Shown: positions 21,528 through 32,292, counted from the stretch's first letter. The stretch: 64,000 nt of DNA from Candidatus Bathyarchaeota archaeon (GCA_005888735.1 VBBN01000037.1:1-64000), one strand, 5' to 3'. Made by a program: numbers and translations. The notes: generated by a model not told the origin, from the letters alone.

Positions 21528-21776
21528 GGACGGCTCGTGCTTAGGTTGGGCGTCGTGACTTAGGAACGATAGACAAGAAAGTGTTACTTTCGGCTGTTCC
21601 GAACGTATCCTTGTTTACTTTCGGTGATCATGACGCCTTGCACGTCGATGTGCCCACGATCGCGTTTTCCCGACCCATCCCCTAGTCATCCGGGCCGAAA
21701 TCTTAGCAGCTCAATCTCAGTTCTACTGGATAATTCTTGAAGAACCGAGCACTCCAATTTTCTGGAGACATGTAAA

Positions 21777-21796
21777 ACCTCCAATATGTTGGAGGT
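21777..21796 (-). terminator. Hairpin terminator candidate downstream of the 21835-22269 gene
   Basis: ACCTCCAA-TATG-TTGGAGGT perfect 8-bp stem; TTTTAC follows on the minus strand. Confidence 0.4.
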
Positions 21797-21834
21797 CGCA
21801 TAGCGCCCGCGGGTCTTAGGGCTGAACGGTTGGC

Positions 21835-22269
21835 TCATGTCGTATATCGGGATTCTTGCTTCTTCGGGGCCGTCTGCATCTGTTGCTCAGGGGACCCTCC
21901 GATTGGAGGAAGTGGAGGTGGAATGCCAAGGCTTCTCGACATTAGGATTGCCTCAGCCATGGCGATACTGGATACGGCCTGTATTACCGGTGTTGGCGGC
22001 GGCTTGTTCTGTTTGTGCTCTTCAAGCATTTTTGAAATTTCGCTCTTTTCCGCGTCTACTCTGGCACGGCCTTTGACGCTCAGCTGAGCAATGGAAGGCG
22101 AATAGTTGACGGTAAAGACGAACGGAGCCTCGGCCAACAACTCTCCTTTCTGTTCGAGACCGAGGACATTAATGTTGACCGCAATCTGCACCTGACCCGG
22201 CAGCTGACTCTCATACCCCCAATATCTCTCCCCGGAAACGTTGGTTACCTGCACTGTCACTCGGATCAT
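21835..22269 (-). CDS. Conserved-looking hypothetical protein
   Basis: 144 aa, beta-rich N-terminus and Pro-rich tail. Confidence 0.5.
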   Translation of the reverse strand: MIRVTVQVTNVSGERYWGYESQLPGQVQIAVNINVLGLEQKGELLAEAPFVFTVNYSPSIAQLSVKGRARVDAEKSEISKMLEEHKQNKPPPTPVIQAVSSIAMAEAILMSRSLGIPPPLPPIGGSPEQQMQTAPKKQESRYTT

Positions 22270-22306
22270 AGTACTCGGACCAAGCTACCCGAGCCCGGCG
22301 TGCTCT

Positions 22307-22546
22307 TTATTGTTTCTGGCGAATGTCTGGAGACGAGGCCAGTTGAGTTTGTGATTTCTGCGCACGTTGAACAACGAGTTTTCGTCCGTCGACCTTGATG
22401 GACAGAAGGTCCCCTTCCCTGAACGGGAAACTTGAATCGTCTGTAAGTTTGGTTGGCAAGTAAATTCTGGGAGATCGGTAAACCGTACCTTCAGAGCTGG
22501 ACGCTTTCTTGGCAACGGCGAGTCTCGTCAGTATTTTTCTAACCAA
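22307..22546 (-). CDS. AbrB/SpoVT-like small protein
   Basis: 'RIYLPTKLTDDSSFPFREGDLLSIKVDGRKLVVQ'. Confidence 0.45.
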   Translation of the reverse strand: MVRKILTRLAVAKKASSSEGTVYRSPRIYLPTKLTDDSSFPFREGDLLSIKVDGRKLVVQRAQKSQTQLASSPDIRQKQ

Positions 22547-22644
22547 TTTCTTTCCAGCTCCATGCTCAGATTTCGAACGTCTTTACGTAAGCGAGCTCTT
22601 TAACGCTTTCGAACACTAGCTTGTAATTTGGTAGGTTCCATTAA

Positions 22645-23193
22645 TTGGACGACCTTGTTGAATTCTGGGGAATCGCCTCACGGCTGAAGTCTATCCCAAG
22701 AAAGGGATGGAAAGAAAGACTAAGACTGGACAAGGTGGAATCTGTAGCCGACCATTCCTTCGGGGTTGCCGCTCTCGCCCTGTTTGAGGGGGAAAAGCGC
22801 GGGTATGACGTCGGTAGCCTGCTCAAGCTCGCCTTGATTCACGACCTCGAGGAAGCCATTACTGGCGACCTAACTCCCCGGGACAAGCGGCGTGTAAGCA
22901 AGAACTCTCTAAGTCAGATGAGAACAGAGGCGATTCGATCGATTATCGAAAAGATCCCGCAGACCGCTCGCGACAGCTATCTAGGACTGTGGCAGGACCT
23001 GAGAACGGGCAGAACCCGAGAGGCTCGTCTCATCAAGGCGCTGGACAAGCTCGAAATGGCCCTTCAAGCAAAAGAATACGAGAGAACCGGGGTAGACAGG
23101 AGACAACTGGCCGATTTCTACCTCTCCGCCACTAGGCAAGTAACGGATCAGAAGCTGAGACGCGTCTTGAGAAATGCGGTCATGCATGATTAA
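22645..23193 (+). CDS. HD-domain phosphohydrolase (YfbR/HDDC2-like)
   Basis: 'ESVADHSFGVAALAL', 'LALIHDLEEAITGDLTP'. Confidence 0.85.
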   Translation: MDDLVEFWGIASRLKSIPRKGWKERLRLDKVESVADHSFGVAALALFEGEKRGYDVGSLLKLALIHDLEEAITGDLTPRDKRRVSKNSLSQMRTEAIRSIIEKIPQTARDSYLGLWQDLRTGRTREARLIKALDKLEMALQAKEYERTGVDRRQLADFYLSATRQVTDQKLRRVLRNAVMHD

Positions 23194-23726
23194 AGCGAAG
23201 GCGCGAGTGCAACCCTGGCCTTCGCCACCTTGAGAAGCGTCTCCTTTGGGAAGAGAGGTTTGAATTCCCGAGTAAGAATCGCAATGTATTCCGCGATTTC
23301 ATCTTCACTCATGTACTGAAACATGTAGTTGCCGTTGTAGGGTGAAGGTTCTCCCTCTCTCTTCATGAATTCAATGTGCATGAGAGGATCCCCTCTCTTG
23401 ATAGTAATTGGCTGACGCTCGTTACTCAAGTTAACGAGCTCCAAAGCGAGTCTTCCCACAAATCCACTGTGGACTTTGGCTGCATTGAGGAACGAGAGGC
23501 CCATTCGTCCATACTTGCTCTTGGCAGTCAAATGCGCCACGAAGCTTGGCGGAGTGAAAACCACCTCGTTGGAGATGAGGTTCTGGTGTTCCAGGTAGTG
23601 GAGGGTTCGCTCTTCCTTGACCGTGAGAACGTAGCCGTCCCCATCGAGGAGGCTATAGTCGAAAGGGTGAAGACACTTGTAAGACTTGATCAGCTCTACG
23701 AGTTCATTCTTCCCGATTATGCACAT
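23190..23726 (-). CDS. dcd: dCTP deaminase / dUTPase family
   Basis: 'TAKSKYGRMGLSFLNAAKVHSGFVGRLALELVNLSNERQPITIKRGDPLMHIEF'. Confidence 0.85.
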   Translation of the reverse strand: MCIIGKNELVELIKSYKCLHPFDYSLLDGDGYVLTVKEERTLHYLEHQNLISNEVVFTPPSFVAHLTAKSKYGRMGLSFLNAAKVHSGFVGRLALELVNLSNERQPITIKRGDPLMHIEFMKREGEPSPYNGNYMFQYMSEDEIAEYIAILTREFKPLFPKETLLKVAKARVALAPSL

Positions 23727-23774
23727 ATTGCGAACCCTCGATAGCCGTTGAATTTGACAGTTTCGGTTTGAGGC

Positions 23775-24314
23775 TCACGCACCAACTGCCTGGACAAGGG
23801 ACAGTGAGATGAAAGGCGTCGCCGATATCAGCTGGACATAGTCAGCATTGAGAATCACCAGAACGTCACCTGATCGGTTAGGGGGAACCGGAACAGTTAC
23901 CACAGCGCTCACGGACTTCCCTATGGAAATGGGGATAGATTGTCCATTAGAATTAACAATCGTTGCGTTATCAGCCTGAAGAGTGATCTCGTCGTAGCGG
24001 CCTGAACTGATCTTGGCCGAGATGAGAGGGTCGAGAGTGAGCTGGTTCTGGGGCTGAACTAGGTCGATTCTTGGCAGGAGCTGAGTTAGGGTGACGAAGC
24101 CCGAGCTTCCTGGAAACCCTGAAACGTGCAACTGGACTGAAATGAACCTAATGTAAACGTGGCTGACTATGCCGGGAGGGATGACACCTGCGACTCTAAC
24201 CCTGATAGTTCCCTGAGATACTGGGGGTGCAAGGGTCACCACGAGAACGGCAATCAGCACAGCCACAAATACGAGCTGCCGCCATTTCGGGAATGGATAT
24301 TCAGCCATGGTCAC
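23775..24314 (-). CDS. DUF4382-like secreted protein
   Basis: N-terminal TM segment, then 'VYIRFISVQLHVSG...ISSGRYDEITLQADNATI'. Confidence 0.5.
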   Translation of the reverse strand: MTMAEYPFPKWRQLVFVAVLIAVLVVTLAPPVSQGTIRVRVAGVIPPGIVSHVYIRFISVQLHVSGFPGSSGFVTLTQLLPRIDLVQPQNQLTLDPLISAKISSGRYDEITLQADNATIVNSNGQSIPISIGKSVSAVVTVPVPPNRSGDVLVILNADYVQLISATPFISLSLVQAVGA

Positions 24315-24360
24315 GGCGAGATTTTCGGACTGCTATATAACCGCCCGTCTGGACCCGATG

Positions 24361-25014
24361 TCAAGAAAAGTATCGCCAAACCAGAAATCGAAGGTACTCT
24401 GTTAGATTTGCCCGGAGGCTCATCTTGCTTGTTCCAGCAACTCTTGAAGGAAAGCTGACCTTGACCTCTGTCACTCTGAATCCGGAATGTAGCGCTCGGA
24501 AGACAAACTCGGGAAGGAAAGCAAAACCTTGGCTCTTGACTCGTGGAAGTACGTCTTCCAAGACTGGCCGTGTGTACAACCTGTAAGCGCTCGTATAATC
24601 GGAATAAGCTCCTCCAAGGACCCAGTTTACTATCCAGCTGATTAGGCGTCTGCGAAGTGGGGCGGCTGTGGTCGCTCTTGCTCCGAGAACAAGATCCCCG
24701 TCGACTTCTAGGAGGCGGCTCATCTCTTCTGGCACGTGACTAAGGTCTGTGTCCAACGTAAGGACGGGACTCTCATACTCTAGTGCTTTCTTTAGCCCAA
24801 CCGAGTAAGCCACGCCAAGTCCGGGAGGGACATCAAGAATCACGACTGGGTATCTTCTCAAGACAGCGGCTGTCTGGTCTGTTGCTGTCACCGGTATGAT
24901 TATCCTCCATTGCTTAGCATTACTCCCTAGTGCTGAGGTGAGTCTCTCAAGAAATGTCCGTGCAGTCTCCTCTTCATTGCGCATCGGGGCTACGACAGTG
25001 AGACTTTCTATCAC
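24361..25014 (-). CDS. Family 2 glycosyltransferase (dolichol-phosphate mannosyltransferase-like)
   Basis: 'TVVAPMRNEEETARTFLERL', 'VLTLDTDLSHVPEEM', 'YDYTSAYR'-like segment. Confidence 0.85.
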   Translation of the reverse strand: MIESLTVVAPMRNEEETARTFLERLTSALGSNAKQWRIIIPVTATDQTAAVLRRYPVVILDVPPGLGVAYSVGLKKALEYESPVLTLDTDLSHVPEEMSRLLEVDGDLVLGARATTAAPLRRRLISWIVNWVLGGAYSDYTSAYRLYTRPVLEDVLPRVKSQGFAFLPEFVFRALHSGFRVTEVKVSFPSRVAGTSKMSLRANLTEYLRFLVWRYFS

Positions 25015-25059
25015 GTCAACGCACCGAATCGAGACACGAGCGTCGAGGTTTTCATGCGA

Positions 25060-26394
25060 CTAGGTCACGGTCCCTTGCAAAACCTGAACCGTGTAACCAC
25101 TCGCCGTGTCTGTGAAAGTCTTCGTTGACTGTTGTGTCGCGTTTGAATAGTAGAGGGCGTGGTATTGCGGGATGCTGTTTATGGTAACAATGTCCCCTGG
25201 GTAGTCGACGACTAGATACACGGTTTGGTTCTGGAGCTGTTTCCACGGGACGGAATAGCGATCGTATACAGAGATTTCAGGATGGTTCTGCCTGAAGAGC
25301 CACAGATAGGTGTAGCTCAGGATAACACCCTGAGGATGCTGATCCACGACGTAGTTGATCGCTTGTTGTTGAGGTGTCGCTGGATTCTGGAGAGTTACTA
25401 GAAGGAGAGATGAAATAATCAGTGCTGCGATAAGCACCGTGAGCACGTAACCTCTGAACTTTACCAGAGCTCTGAGTCTGGGGGTCAGGTCAAAAGCGTC
25501 GAACAGCAATAATGTTGCAAGGATTGAGAAGAAAGGAAGAACCGGAATTAAGTAGACCGTAGATATTTTCAGGAACAATACAGCGAAAGAGAGAAGATAA
25601 GTGAGAGGGAAGACTACGAGCGGGTCTCTCTTATATGAGGCCCACAGGGCGCCTGCTATTCCTACGAATATGAACGGATCCCTAGAGGTGATTCTTTGGA
25701 GAATCAGTGTAAGGCCGTTGACGGCCCGTTCCCCGCCAAGGCCAGTTAATGCAAATTGTGAGTCAAGGAACGCTGTTAGACCAATCTGGCTGACACCGTA
25801 GACGGCCCATAGCACGGGTATGACCGCCGCCAGTACGAACCAGAGCAAGGTCCTTGCCAGGGTTCTTTTTTCGCGCCTGAAGTACACCAGAAAGGCCGGA
25901 ATGAAAAAGAGCGCTGTTTGTTTTGAGACAATGGCGCCACCAAATAATAGAGCCGAGACTAGGTTGTTTTCCCTCTTCTTCAAGAGTACGAGAAGGGACA
26001 TGAGAAGGAAAAGCGCCATGAAGTTGTCAACCACAACAAGCCTCAGGTACCTAGCAGAAAGCGGAGTCGCCACGTAAAGTAATGCAGCTACTAGAGCGAA
26101 CCCACCGGACCTCTGGTACATCATATCAGTAACTTTGTAGAGCAAGACGCCGTCAAGAGCAGAGAGTGCGACCATGAGTAACCTTGGATAAAGGTAGGTG
26201 CCGGGGTTCACGGCCGCGAAGAGTATGGCAAGTATCGTCAGGGCGCCGAATGGATGGCCATAGTAGGACAGCTGTCCTGTCTGTACCCATTGAGCGCTGA
26301 ATGTGAGATATGCCCCTTCGTCAAAAAACCAAGCGGGATAATTCAGAAGGTTCGGAACGTGCACTAGTAGCGATACTGCGACAATTACGAGCAT
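25060..26394 (-). CDS. PMT/ArnT-like membrane glycosyltransferase
   Basis: 'WFFDEGAYLTFSAQW' loop, many TM segments. Confidence 0.75.
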   Translation of the reverse strand: MLVIVAVSLLVHVPNLLNYPAWFFDEGAYLTFSAQWVQTGQLSYYGHPFGALTILAILFAAVNPGTYLYPRLLMVALSALDGVLLYKVTDMMYQRSGGFALVAALLYVATPLSARYLRLVVVDNFMALFLLMSLLVLLKKRENNLVSALLFGGAIVSKQTALFFIPAFLVYFRREKRTLARTLLWFVLAAVIPVLWAVYGVSQIGLTAFLDSQFALTGLGGERAVNGLTLILQRITSRDPFIFVGIAGALWASYKRDPLVVFPLTYLLSFAVLFLKISTVYLIPVLPFFSILATLLLFDAFDLTPRLRALVKFRGYVLTVLIAALIISSLLLVTLQNPATPQQQAINYVVDQHPQGVILSYTYLWLFRQNHPEISVYDRYSVPWKQLQNQTVYLVVDYPGDIVTINSIPQYHALYYSNATQQSTKTFTDTASGYTVQVLQGTVT

Positions 26395-26611
26395 GTGACT
26401 CTTCCAGCCACGGATCTTGCTGTACAGCCGGGAAACCTGCGCGTGGAGGGTCTCGGTGAGGCCTGGTCCGAGCTGTCCAAAGCGCGCATTCGTGCCAGAC
26501 AGTTTTTGTCTCCCAGCTGTCCCGTCGCGAGTTCAGAAACCCTATAAGGGATACGTCTGTTACGAGCCAGTTCCTTCCGAGGTCACCTCACTCAATCCTG
26601 ACAGCCGGTGA

Positions 26612-27568
26612 ATGCCTCTGTCTTCCGGTCACCCCCTTGCGGTTATCGCTTTAGGCGGAAACGCACTTTTGCAACGTGGCGAACGTGGCTCCTTCGATGA
26701 ACAGTACCGAAACGTTAGGAGGATTATGAGCCAAGTCGCGGACGTCATTGTCAATGGACAGAGACTCCTCATAACTCACGGCAATGGTCCGCAAATTGGT
26801 GCAACCTTGATACGACATGAGCTGGCGGGTCAAACGGTTCCAGTTTTTCCTCTCTATGCATGCGGAGCTGAAACGCAAGGATTTCTAGGATACATGATTC
26901 AACAGTCGCTCGAATCAGAACTGGCCAAGAGAGGAGACGACACTCCGGTCGTTACCTTGGTAACTGAGGTCGTTGTCGACAGAAGTGACCCTGCCTTCAA
27001 GAATCCAACGAAACCGATTGGCCCGTTCTATACTGAATCGCAGGCTCACAGACTATCTATGGAGAGAAAGGAACTCGTGTTGAAGGAGGATTCGGGTAGA
27101 GGGTACAGACGGTTGGTACCTTCCCCGGATCCGAAATCCATCCAGGAAGTTCAGGCAATCCGCGCCTTGGTAGACAAGGGAGTCGTAGCCATCGCCTGTG
27201 GAGGAGGAGGGATTCCAATTTTGCAGGATAATGGTAACCTAGTGGGGGTCGACGCCGTGATTGACAAGGATTTGACGGCTGAACGACTGGCGACGTCGCT
27301 GAAAGCGTCTACGCTTGCAATAATGACCGACGTTGACGGTGTCTTTCTCAACTATGCCAGAGATGACCAGCACTTTCTATCACATGTTGGAAGTCAAGAC
27401 CTCGCGAGATATGCCGGAGAAGGACACTTTGCCTCTGGAAGCATGGGCCCGAAGGTAGAGGCTGTCTTGAGGTTTCTGCGGAACGGGGGACGACGCGCTG
27501 TGATAGGGTATCTTGAAACCCTCAAAGATGTCCTCAACGGCAAGGCTGGAACTCAAATCACCAACTAG
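26612..27568 (+). CDS. arcC: Carbamate kinase
   Basis: 'VIALGGNALLQRGERG', 'LITHGNGPQIG', 'AIACGGGGIPI', 'GVDAVIDKDLTAERLA'. Confidence 0.95.
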   Translation: MPLSSGHPLAVIALGGNALLQRGERGSFDEQYRNVRRIMSQVADVIVNGQRLLITHGNGPQIGATLIRHELAGQTVPVFPLYACGAETQGFLGYMIQQSLESELAKRGDDTPVVTLVTEVVVDRSDPAFKNPTKPIGPFYTESQAHRLSMERKELVLKEDSGRGYRRLVPSPDPKSIQEVQAIRALVDKGVVAIACGGGGIPILQDNGNLVGVDAVIDKDLTAERLATSLKASTLAIMTDVDGVFLNYARDDQHFLSHVGSQDLARYAGEGHFASGSMGPKVEAVLRFLRNGGRRAVIGYLETLKDVLNGKAGTQITN

Positions 27569-27652
27569 CCTCGGCAAAGTCCCCTCAGATGGGAGCAAAT
27601 TGCGCAGACCCGTTTACTCTAGCCGTTCTTGCGCCGGATTGTTCTCTCTCAA

Positions 27653-27856
27653 GTTTCAAAACTCGGGAATCGTACTCGGTCGTTTTTCGAGGGTGGTTTT
27701 CCGTCCGGCGGGGAGACTGGGACGATTTTTGTTGACGGGGCATGACATGGGCGAGTCTTGGTTTTGGGCACGATGGAATCTTTAGCACTTCCCTTCAGGA
27801 CGTCACGAGCATAAGTGGTCGCGGGGAGATTGCGATTCAGGGCTGGTTCTGGGCCT
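27653..27856 (+). repeat. Dispersed intergenic repeat, copy 2
   Basis: 'ggtcgtttttcg...gtccggcggggaga.tggg' and 'gagattgcgattcagggctgg.tctggg' shared with other copies. Confidence 0.6.
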
Positions 27857-27996
27857 TGTCTTCTGCCTGTCGATACTGTTTTCTTTGAGGGAGCACCTTC
27901 CCCTGACAGGGACATCCCACGGAATATTCGAGCCTCGTCGAAGTATACCTGAAGATTGGTGGGACGACTAAGCGGTTAGAGATCACCACTCTTCTT

Positions 27997-29679
27997 GTGG
28001 ACCTTCTGAGGAGAAGTCCAGTTTCTTCCATCGATAAGGTTGTTTACTTGACACAGGGCAGGCTTTACCCCAACTATCTTGGAATTGAACTGGGAATAGC
28101 TGAGAAGCTGGCGATAAAGGCGATAGCAGCTGCAACTGGGGAGGTTGAAGACAGAGTCAGCGCTGCTTACAGGAAGACGGGGGACTTGGGTACCGTCGCT
28201 GAAGACTTGTTGAGAGGAAAGGGGCAGCTTAGATTTGGCGGGGAAAGGCTCACTGTCGACGAGGTCTACGCAACATTCGACAAAATCGCGCGCTCGAGGG
28301 GCCCGGGCTCTACCGAGTCGAAAATCAAGCTGCTTACCGAGCTCCTAGCAAAGTCGACACCAGCTGAGTCCAAGTTCATCATACGCATGGCCGTAGGAAA
28401 ACTGCGGCTCGGAGTTGCGGACATGACGATTCTGGATGCTCTCGCGGTGGCGCACGGAGACGGGAAGGATTCTAGAACACTATTAGAGCGGGCCTACAAT
28501 CTCTCTTCTGACCTCGGCGTCGTTGCGACAACCCTCTTGACAGGGGGAATGAATGCGATTGAATCATTCAAAGTTACAGTGGGGAAACCGATCCGGCCAA
28601 TGTTAGCGGAGCGTCTGTCAGATCCGAGAGAGATTCTGGACAAAATGAACGGAACGGCGGCAGCCGAGTACAAGTACGACGGCCTCAGAGTCCAAGCCCA
28701 CGTTTCCCAGGAGGAAGTCACACTTTTCTCGCGGAGAATGGAAAATATTACGGATCAGTTCCCGGACGTTCAGAAGCTTCTCAAAGAGAAGCTTGCTGCA
28801 AAAGAGGCAATTGTCGAGGGAGAGGCGGTTCCCGTCGACTCGACAACAGGGGACATACAGCCATTCCAGGCCATTTCCCAACGAAGAGGCAGGAAGTACG
28901 ACTTGGAGCGGATGGTCGAAGTAATTCCGATAGCCCTTTTCCTATTTGACCTGCTCTACTTGAACGGTAGAGATTACACGCAGGATCAGTTTCTAGAACG
29001 TCGAAACACTCTCGGCGAATTAGTTGAAGGCCGGGAGAGGCTCAACCTGTCCTCTCAAATAATTGTGAACGAGGCCGGCCAGCTTGACAAGTTCATGGAG
29101 CAAGCCATTGCAGATGGCTGCGAGGGACTCATGATAAAGTCGATCGGCCCCGATTCCGCCTACAATGCCGGTGCCAGAGGGTGGAATTGGATCAAGTACA
29201 AGAGAGACTACAAGTCGGAAATGCAGGACACCGTGGACCTTGTCGTGGTGGGAGCGTTTTCAGGGCGCGGACGCAGGGGAGGCACGTATGGAGCTGTACT
29301 ATTGGCAGCGTACGATCAGAAGGATGATGTCTTTCGAACCGTATGCAAATGCGGGTCGGGCTTCAAGGACGAGGACCTTTCCAAGCTTGCCTCTCTCCTA
29401 AAGAAATATCTAATCCCGCACCGGCATGCAAGAGTTGATTCCAAGGTCGAAGCAGATGCCTGGTTTACGCCAGAACTCGTGCTCGAAGTCACAGGGGCCG
29501 AAATAACGCTCAGCCCAGTGCACACGTGCGGGATCGGAATTGTCCGTCCAGGTTCGGGTCTGGCTATAAGGTTCCCAAGATTTACGGGGAGATGGAGGGA
29601 CGACAAGTCGCCAGAGGAAGCGACAACCCAAACTGAGGTCATAGAGATGTACCAGACCCAACTTAAGAAATTGGGATAG
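27997..29679 (+). CDS. lig: ATP-dependent DNA ligase
   Basis: Active-site 'EYKYDGLRVQAHV', 'EGEAVPVD', 'EGLMIKS', 'WNWIKYKRDY'. Confidence 0.95.
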   Translation: MDLLRRSPVSSIDKVVYLTQGRLYPNYLGIELGIAEKLAIKAIAAATGEVEDRVSAAYRKTGDLGTVAEDLLRGKGQLRFGGERLTVDEVYATFDKIARSRGPGSTESKIKLLTELLAKSTPAESKFIIRMAVGKLRLGVADMTILDALAVAHGDGKDSRTLLERAYNLSSDLGVVATTLLTGGMNAIESFKVTVGKPIRPMLAERLSDPREILDKMNGTAAAEYKYDGLRVQAHVSQEEVTLFSRRMENITDQFPDVQKLLKEKLAAKEAIVEGEAVPVDSTTGDIQPFQAISQRRGRKYDLERMVEVIPIALFLFDLLYLNGRDYTQDQFLERRNTLGELVEGRERLNLSSQIIVNEAGQLDKFMEQAIADGCEGLMIKSIGPDSAYNAGARGWNWIKYKRDYKSEMQDTVDLVVVGAFSGRGRRGGTYGAVLLAAYDQKDDVFRTVCKCGSGFKDEDLSKLASLLKKYLIPHRHARVDSKVEADAWFTPELVLEVTGAEITLSPVHTCGIGIVRPGSGLAIRFPRFTGRWRDDKSPEEATTQTEVIEMYQTQLKKLG

Positions 29680-29785
29680 GCTGCGCATATAACTAGGTCA
29701 ACCCGACCTTTCCAATTGTCTGGAAAAGGATACCAGCGAAATTCTCTGGATGCTTTGAGGGCTACCTGCAATGATTGGACGGGCG

Positions 29786-30955
29786 CTAGTCTAGCGCGCT
29801 GAGAATACGACGATATGTTTCCTCCACTGTCTCGACTCCAGTGTTGAGGAGGATACATTTTACATCGAACACGCCTATCATGTCTCGGAAAAACCGCTCC
29901 TGCCGCGAATGGTCCAGCTTAAGGAGGTAAGGGTTGTACCATGGCTCGCGTCCCAATTTGCCCCACATGTCTCTTGGACCCGCTCCAGGGCGAATCATGT
30001 ATTCGCCCTTCTTCAGAACCTCGACTGCTGCGTCCTCTCCCAAACGGGCTTCAGCCGGGCTGGTTTCATCTCTCTGCAAGAGAACAAGCAGTTTGATTTT
30101 CGCCTCGTCCGCTATCTTCGATGGACCAAGTAGGTTCTGCCGCGGCACTAGGGCTCTGCTGTTTCCGAAGGCGTAGTAACACCATTCCATTCCCTCGTCG
30201 AAAACACAAGTACCTCGATTAAGTCGGCAACCAGTCGAGCCTTCAGTGAATTCACAGTCATTCTTCCTCACAACTACATTCTCACACTTACTTTCGTCGA
30301 ATGTCTTTCTTAGCCATGACTTTGTGAGCTGTGTCTCGGTTCTCATGTAGAGACTCTTTTCGGGCTGACGGCCAATCAAATAGCCGAGCCTACGTCCCTC
30401 ATTATGGTCGATGTAGACCCAATCATCTCCCACAATTCGGCCATCCGAGAGCTCCATTAGTTTGAAGGACTGTGTCGTCTTGCCCGTCCCTGTGGGCGCT
30501 ACAATGATGACTCCTTTACCGTTCACGTCTACACACGCGCCATGTATCGAGTGAGTGTTTCGCTTGTCTTCAAGAACCGCCGCTGCCATACCCAGTGCCC
30601 AGCTCTTGCACTGCCCATAATATTCCGTGTTGAAGAAGACGGACTCGTTTGTTTCCGGGCAGTAGTACGCCGACGGTTCTACACCATTCACGCCGAATGC
30701 GGAAAAAATACGCGCATCGGGGGGCCGCTCGGGATCGGCGTCCCACCAGTTGAGTTTCCAGAAATCATATTGGTGTTTGCTATTTCCCCAGAATTCGACC
30801 GTGACACTGTTTAGGTTTGCCTTTGAGCGATACGAGGCTCCTGCGGCGAGTTGCTTTTCTGCTGTCGCGCGGAGCTCTGAGAATCGTGCCTTTGTTACGG
30901 TCTTGTCGCTTTTCACACGAGAGGTTGAGGAAGTGAGGTAGTTGTGAAGTCTCAC
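29786..30955 (-). CDS. HprK/PEPCK-like P-loop kinase-domain protein
   Basis: 'GVIIVAPTGTGKTTQSFKLMELSDGRIVGDDWVYI'. Confidence 0.65.
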   Translation of the reverse strand: MRLHNYLTSSTSRVKSDKTVTKARFSELRATAEKQLAAGASYRSKANLNSVTVEFWGNSKHQYDFWKLNWWDADPERPPDARIFSAFGVNGVEPSAYYCPETNESVFFNTEYYGQCKSWALGMAAAVLEDKRNTHSIHGACVDVNGKGVIIVAPTGTGKTTQSFKLMELSDGRIVGDDWVYIDHNEGRRLGYLIGRQPEKSLYMRTETQLTKSWLRKTFDESKCENVVVRKNDCEFTEGSTGCRLNRGTCVFDEGMEWCYYAFGNSRALVPRQNLLGPSKIADEAKIKLLVLLQRDETSPAEARLGEDAAVEVLKKGEYMIRPGAGPRDMWGKLGREPWYNPYLLKLDHSRQERFFRDMIGVFDVKCILLNTGVETVEETYRRILSALD

Positions 30956-30958
30956 CGG

Positions 30959-31805
30959 CTAAACGCTCCCCGACGAAAGAGCGGCAATGGCCTCGAATAT
31001 GAGGTGACACTTCTACTAGGTCGAATCCAACGAGGCTCTTCAGGATTGACGAGCGGAGAAGTGTTAGGAGTTCGTCGGTTGAAAGTCCGTCAGGCTCAGG
31101 ATTTCCAACTCCCGGAGCATAGGCCGGGTCCAACACATCAATGTCCACGGTGACGTAGCAGCTGTGGAATTGAGAGAGGAACTTCGAGATCCTCGCACAC
31201 GTCTTCTCGAGCCCTGCCTTCCGTATGTCCTGCGGGGTCATTATTTCTACATCCGAACTTTTCGCGAAGTCCAGCTCTGGCTTGGAAAAGGCCCGAATGC
31301 CCACCTCCATCAAGTGGTTTGGACCGAGATGTTCGACGACACGTCGCATGAAAGTAGCGTGCGACAGTTTCTCACCTAGAAACTCGTCCCTCAAATCCAT
31401 ATGCGCATCGAAGCTGATGACACCTAGGTCTTCAGGAATCGCGTCAACAGATGCTTTGGTTATCGAGTGTTCGCCTCCAAGCATAATCGGCACCTTCTTT
31501 GCACCATAAATTTCCGAGACAACGGCCGACACTCTTTCAAGAGTGCCGTCGAGCGACTCAAGAATATCAACGTCTCCCATATCATGCACTGGAATCTTCT
31601 CAAGATCAACATTGGACCTAACGCTGTAAAGCTCAAGGTTGGCGGAAACATCCCTGATTGCACCAGGAGCGAATCGCGACCCCGAGCGGTAGGTGCTCGT
31701 CTTGTCGTATGGAACACCGAATACGACGAAACGTGACTTTGCCAGTGGGGCAGAAATGCCGGTGAAAGGTGACCTGGCGGAGACGAATAGTTGACCGCGG
31801 CTCAA
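30959..31805 (-). CDS. speB: Agmatinase/arginase family (ureohydrolase), C-terminus frame-disrupted
   Basis: 'MLGGEHSITKA', 'ISFDAHMDLRDE', 'TVDIDVLDPAYAPGVGNPEPDG', 'FDLVEVSP', then 'HLIFEAIAALSSGSV*' in a different frame. Confidence 0.85.
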
Positions 31806-31878
31806 ATCTAAGCCATTTCATCTGAATGATGAGTTGTAAACCTTATTTCAGGAGGAATGAGCGCGGTATGAACTCGAC

Positions 31879-32292
31879 ATGTCAACGAAGGGACCTGATC
31901 TGGAAGGGAAGGAGGAGAGTTCGTCAGGCATAAGGCCAGTTGGCTTATCCTTCTCGTCCGCATTTCTTGCCATCACTGGAGTCTATTATCTCGTCTATCC
32001 AATCTTGGCTTCTGATACGACCCTTCTATATCTAACTGGGCCCATCAGCGTCCTCTCGCTCCTCGGAAGTTACGGGATTTGGAGAACCGTCCGTTGGGGC
32101 CTCTGGCTCGGGCTTCTCTCTCCCCCGCTTCAACTAGTCGCGACATCCAGCGCTTTAGCGGTTGTGGTTCAGCCTCCGTATTCGTTGACAGACCCTATCG
32201 TGATAGGGTTCATCGCCTCGCTTGCTGTTCTGATTCTACTGTCTATCCTTTCATTCCTTATGGTCTTGGACAGACGACGGAGCTTTGCGTAG
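31879..32292 (+). CDS. Small multi-pass membrane protein
   Basis: Four hydrophobic segments. Confidence 0.55.
   Translation: MSTKGPDLEGKEESSSGIRPVGLSFSSAFLAITGVYYLVYPILASDTTLLYLTGPISVLSLLGSYGIWRTVRWGLWLGLLSPPLQLVATSSALAVVVQPPYSLTDPIVIGFIASLAVLILLSILSFLMVLDRRRSFA

Noticed and set aside
27649-27915. Minus-strand ORFs inside the repeats (27649, 42142, 49228, 17698) sharing a loosely similar Arg-rich segment (three of them 'NDxVRxRPF[EK]T'-like)
   Set aside because: Shared peptide is explained by the nucleotide repeat; reading frames and lengths are not consistently kept, so coding is not supported.
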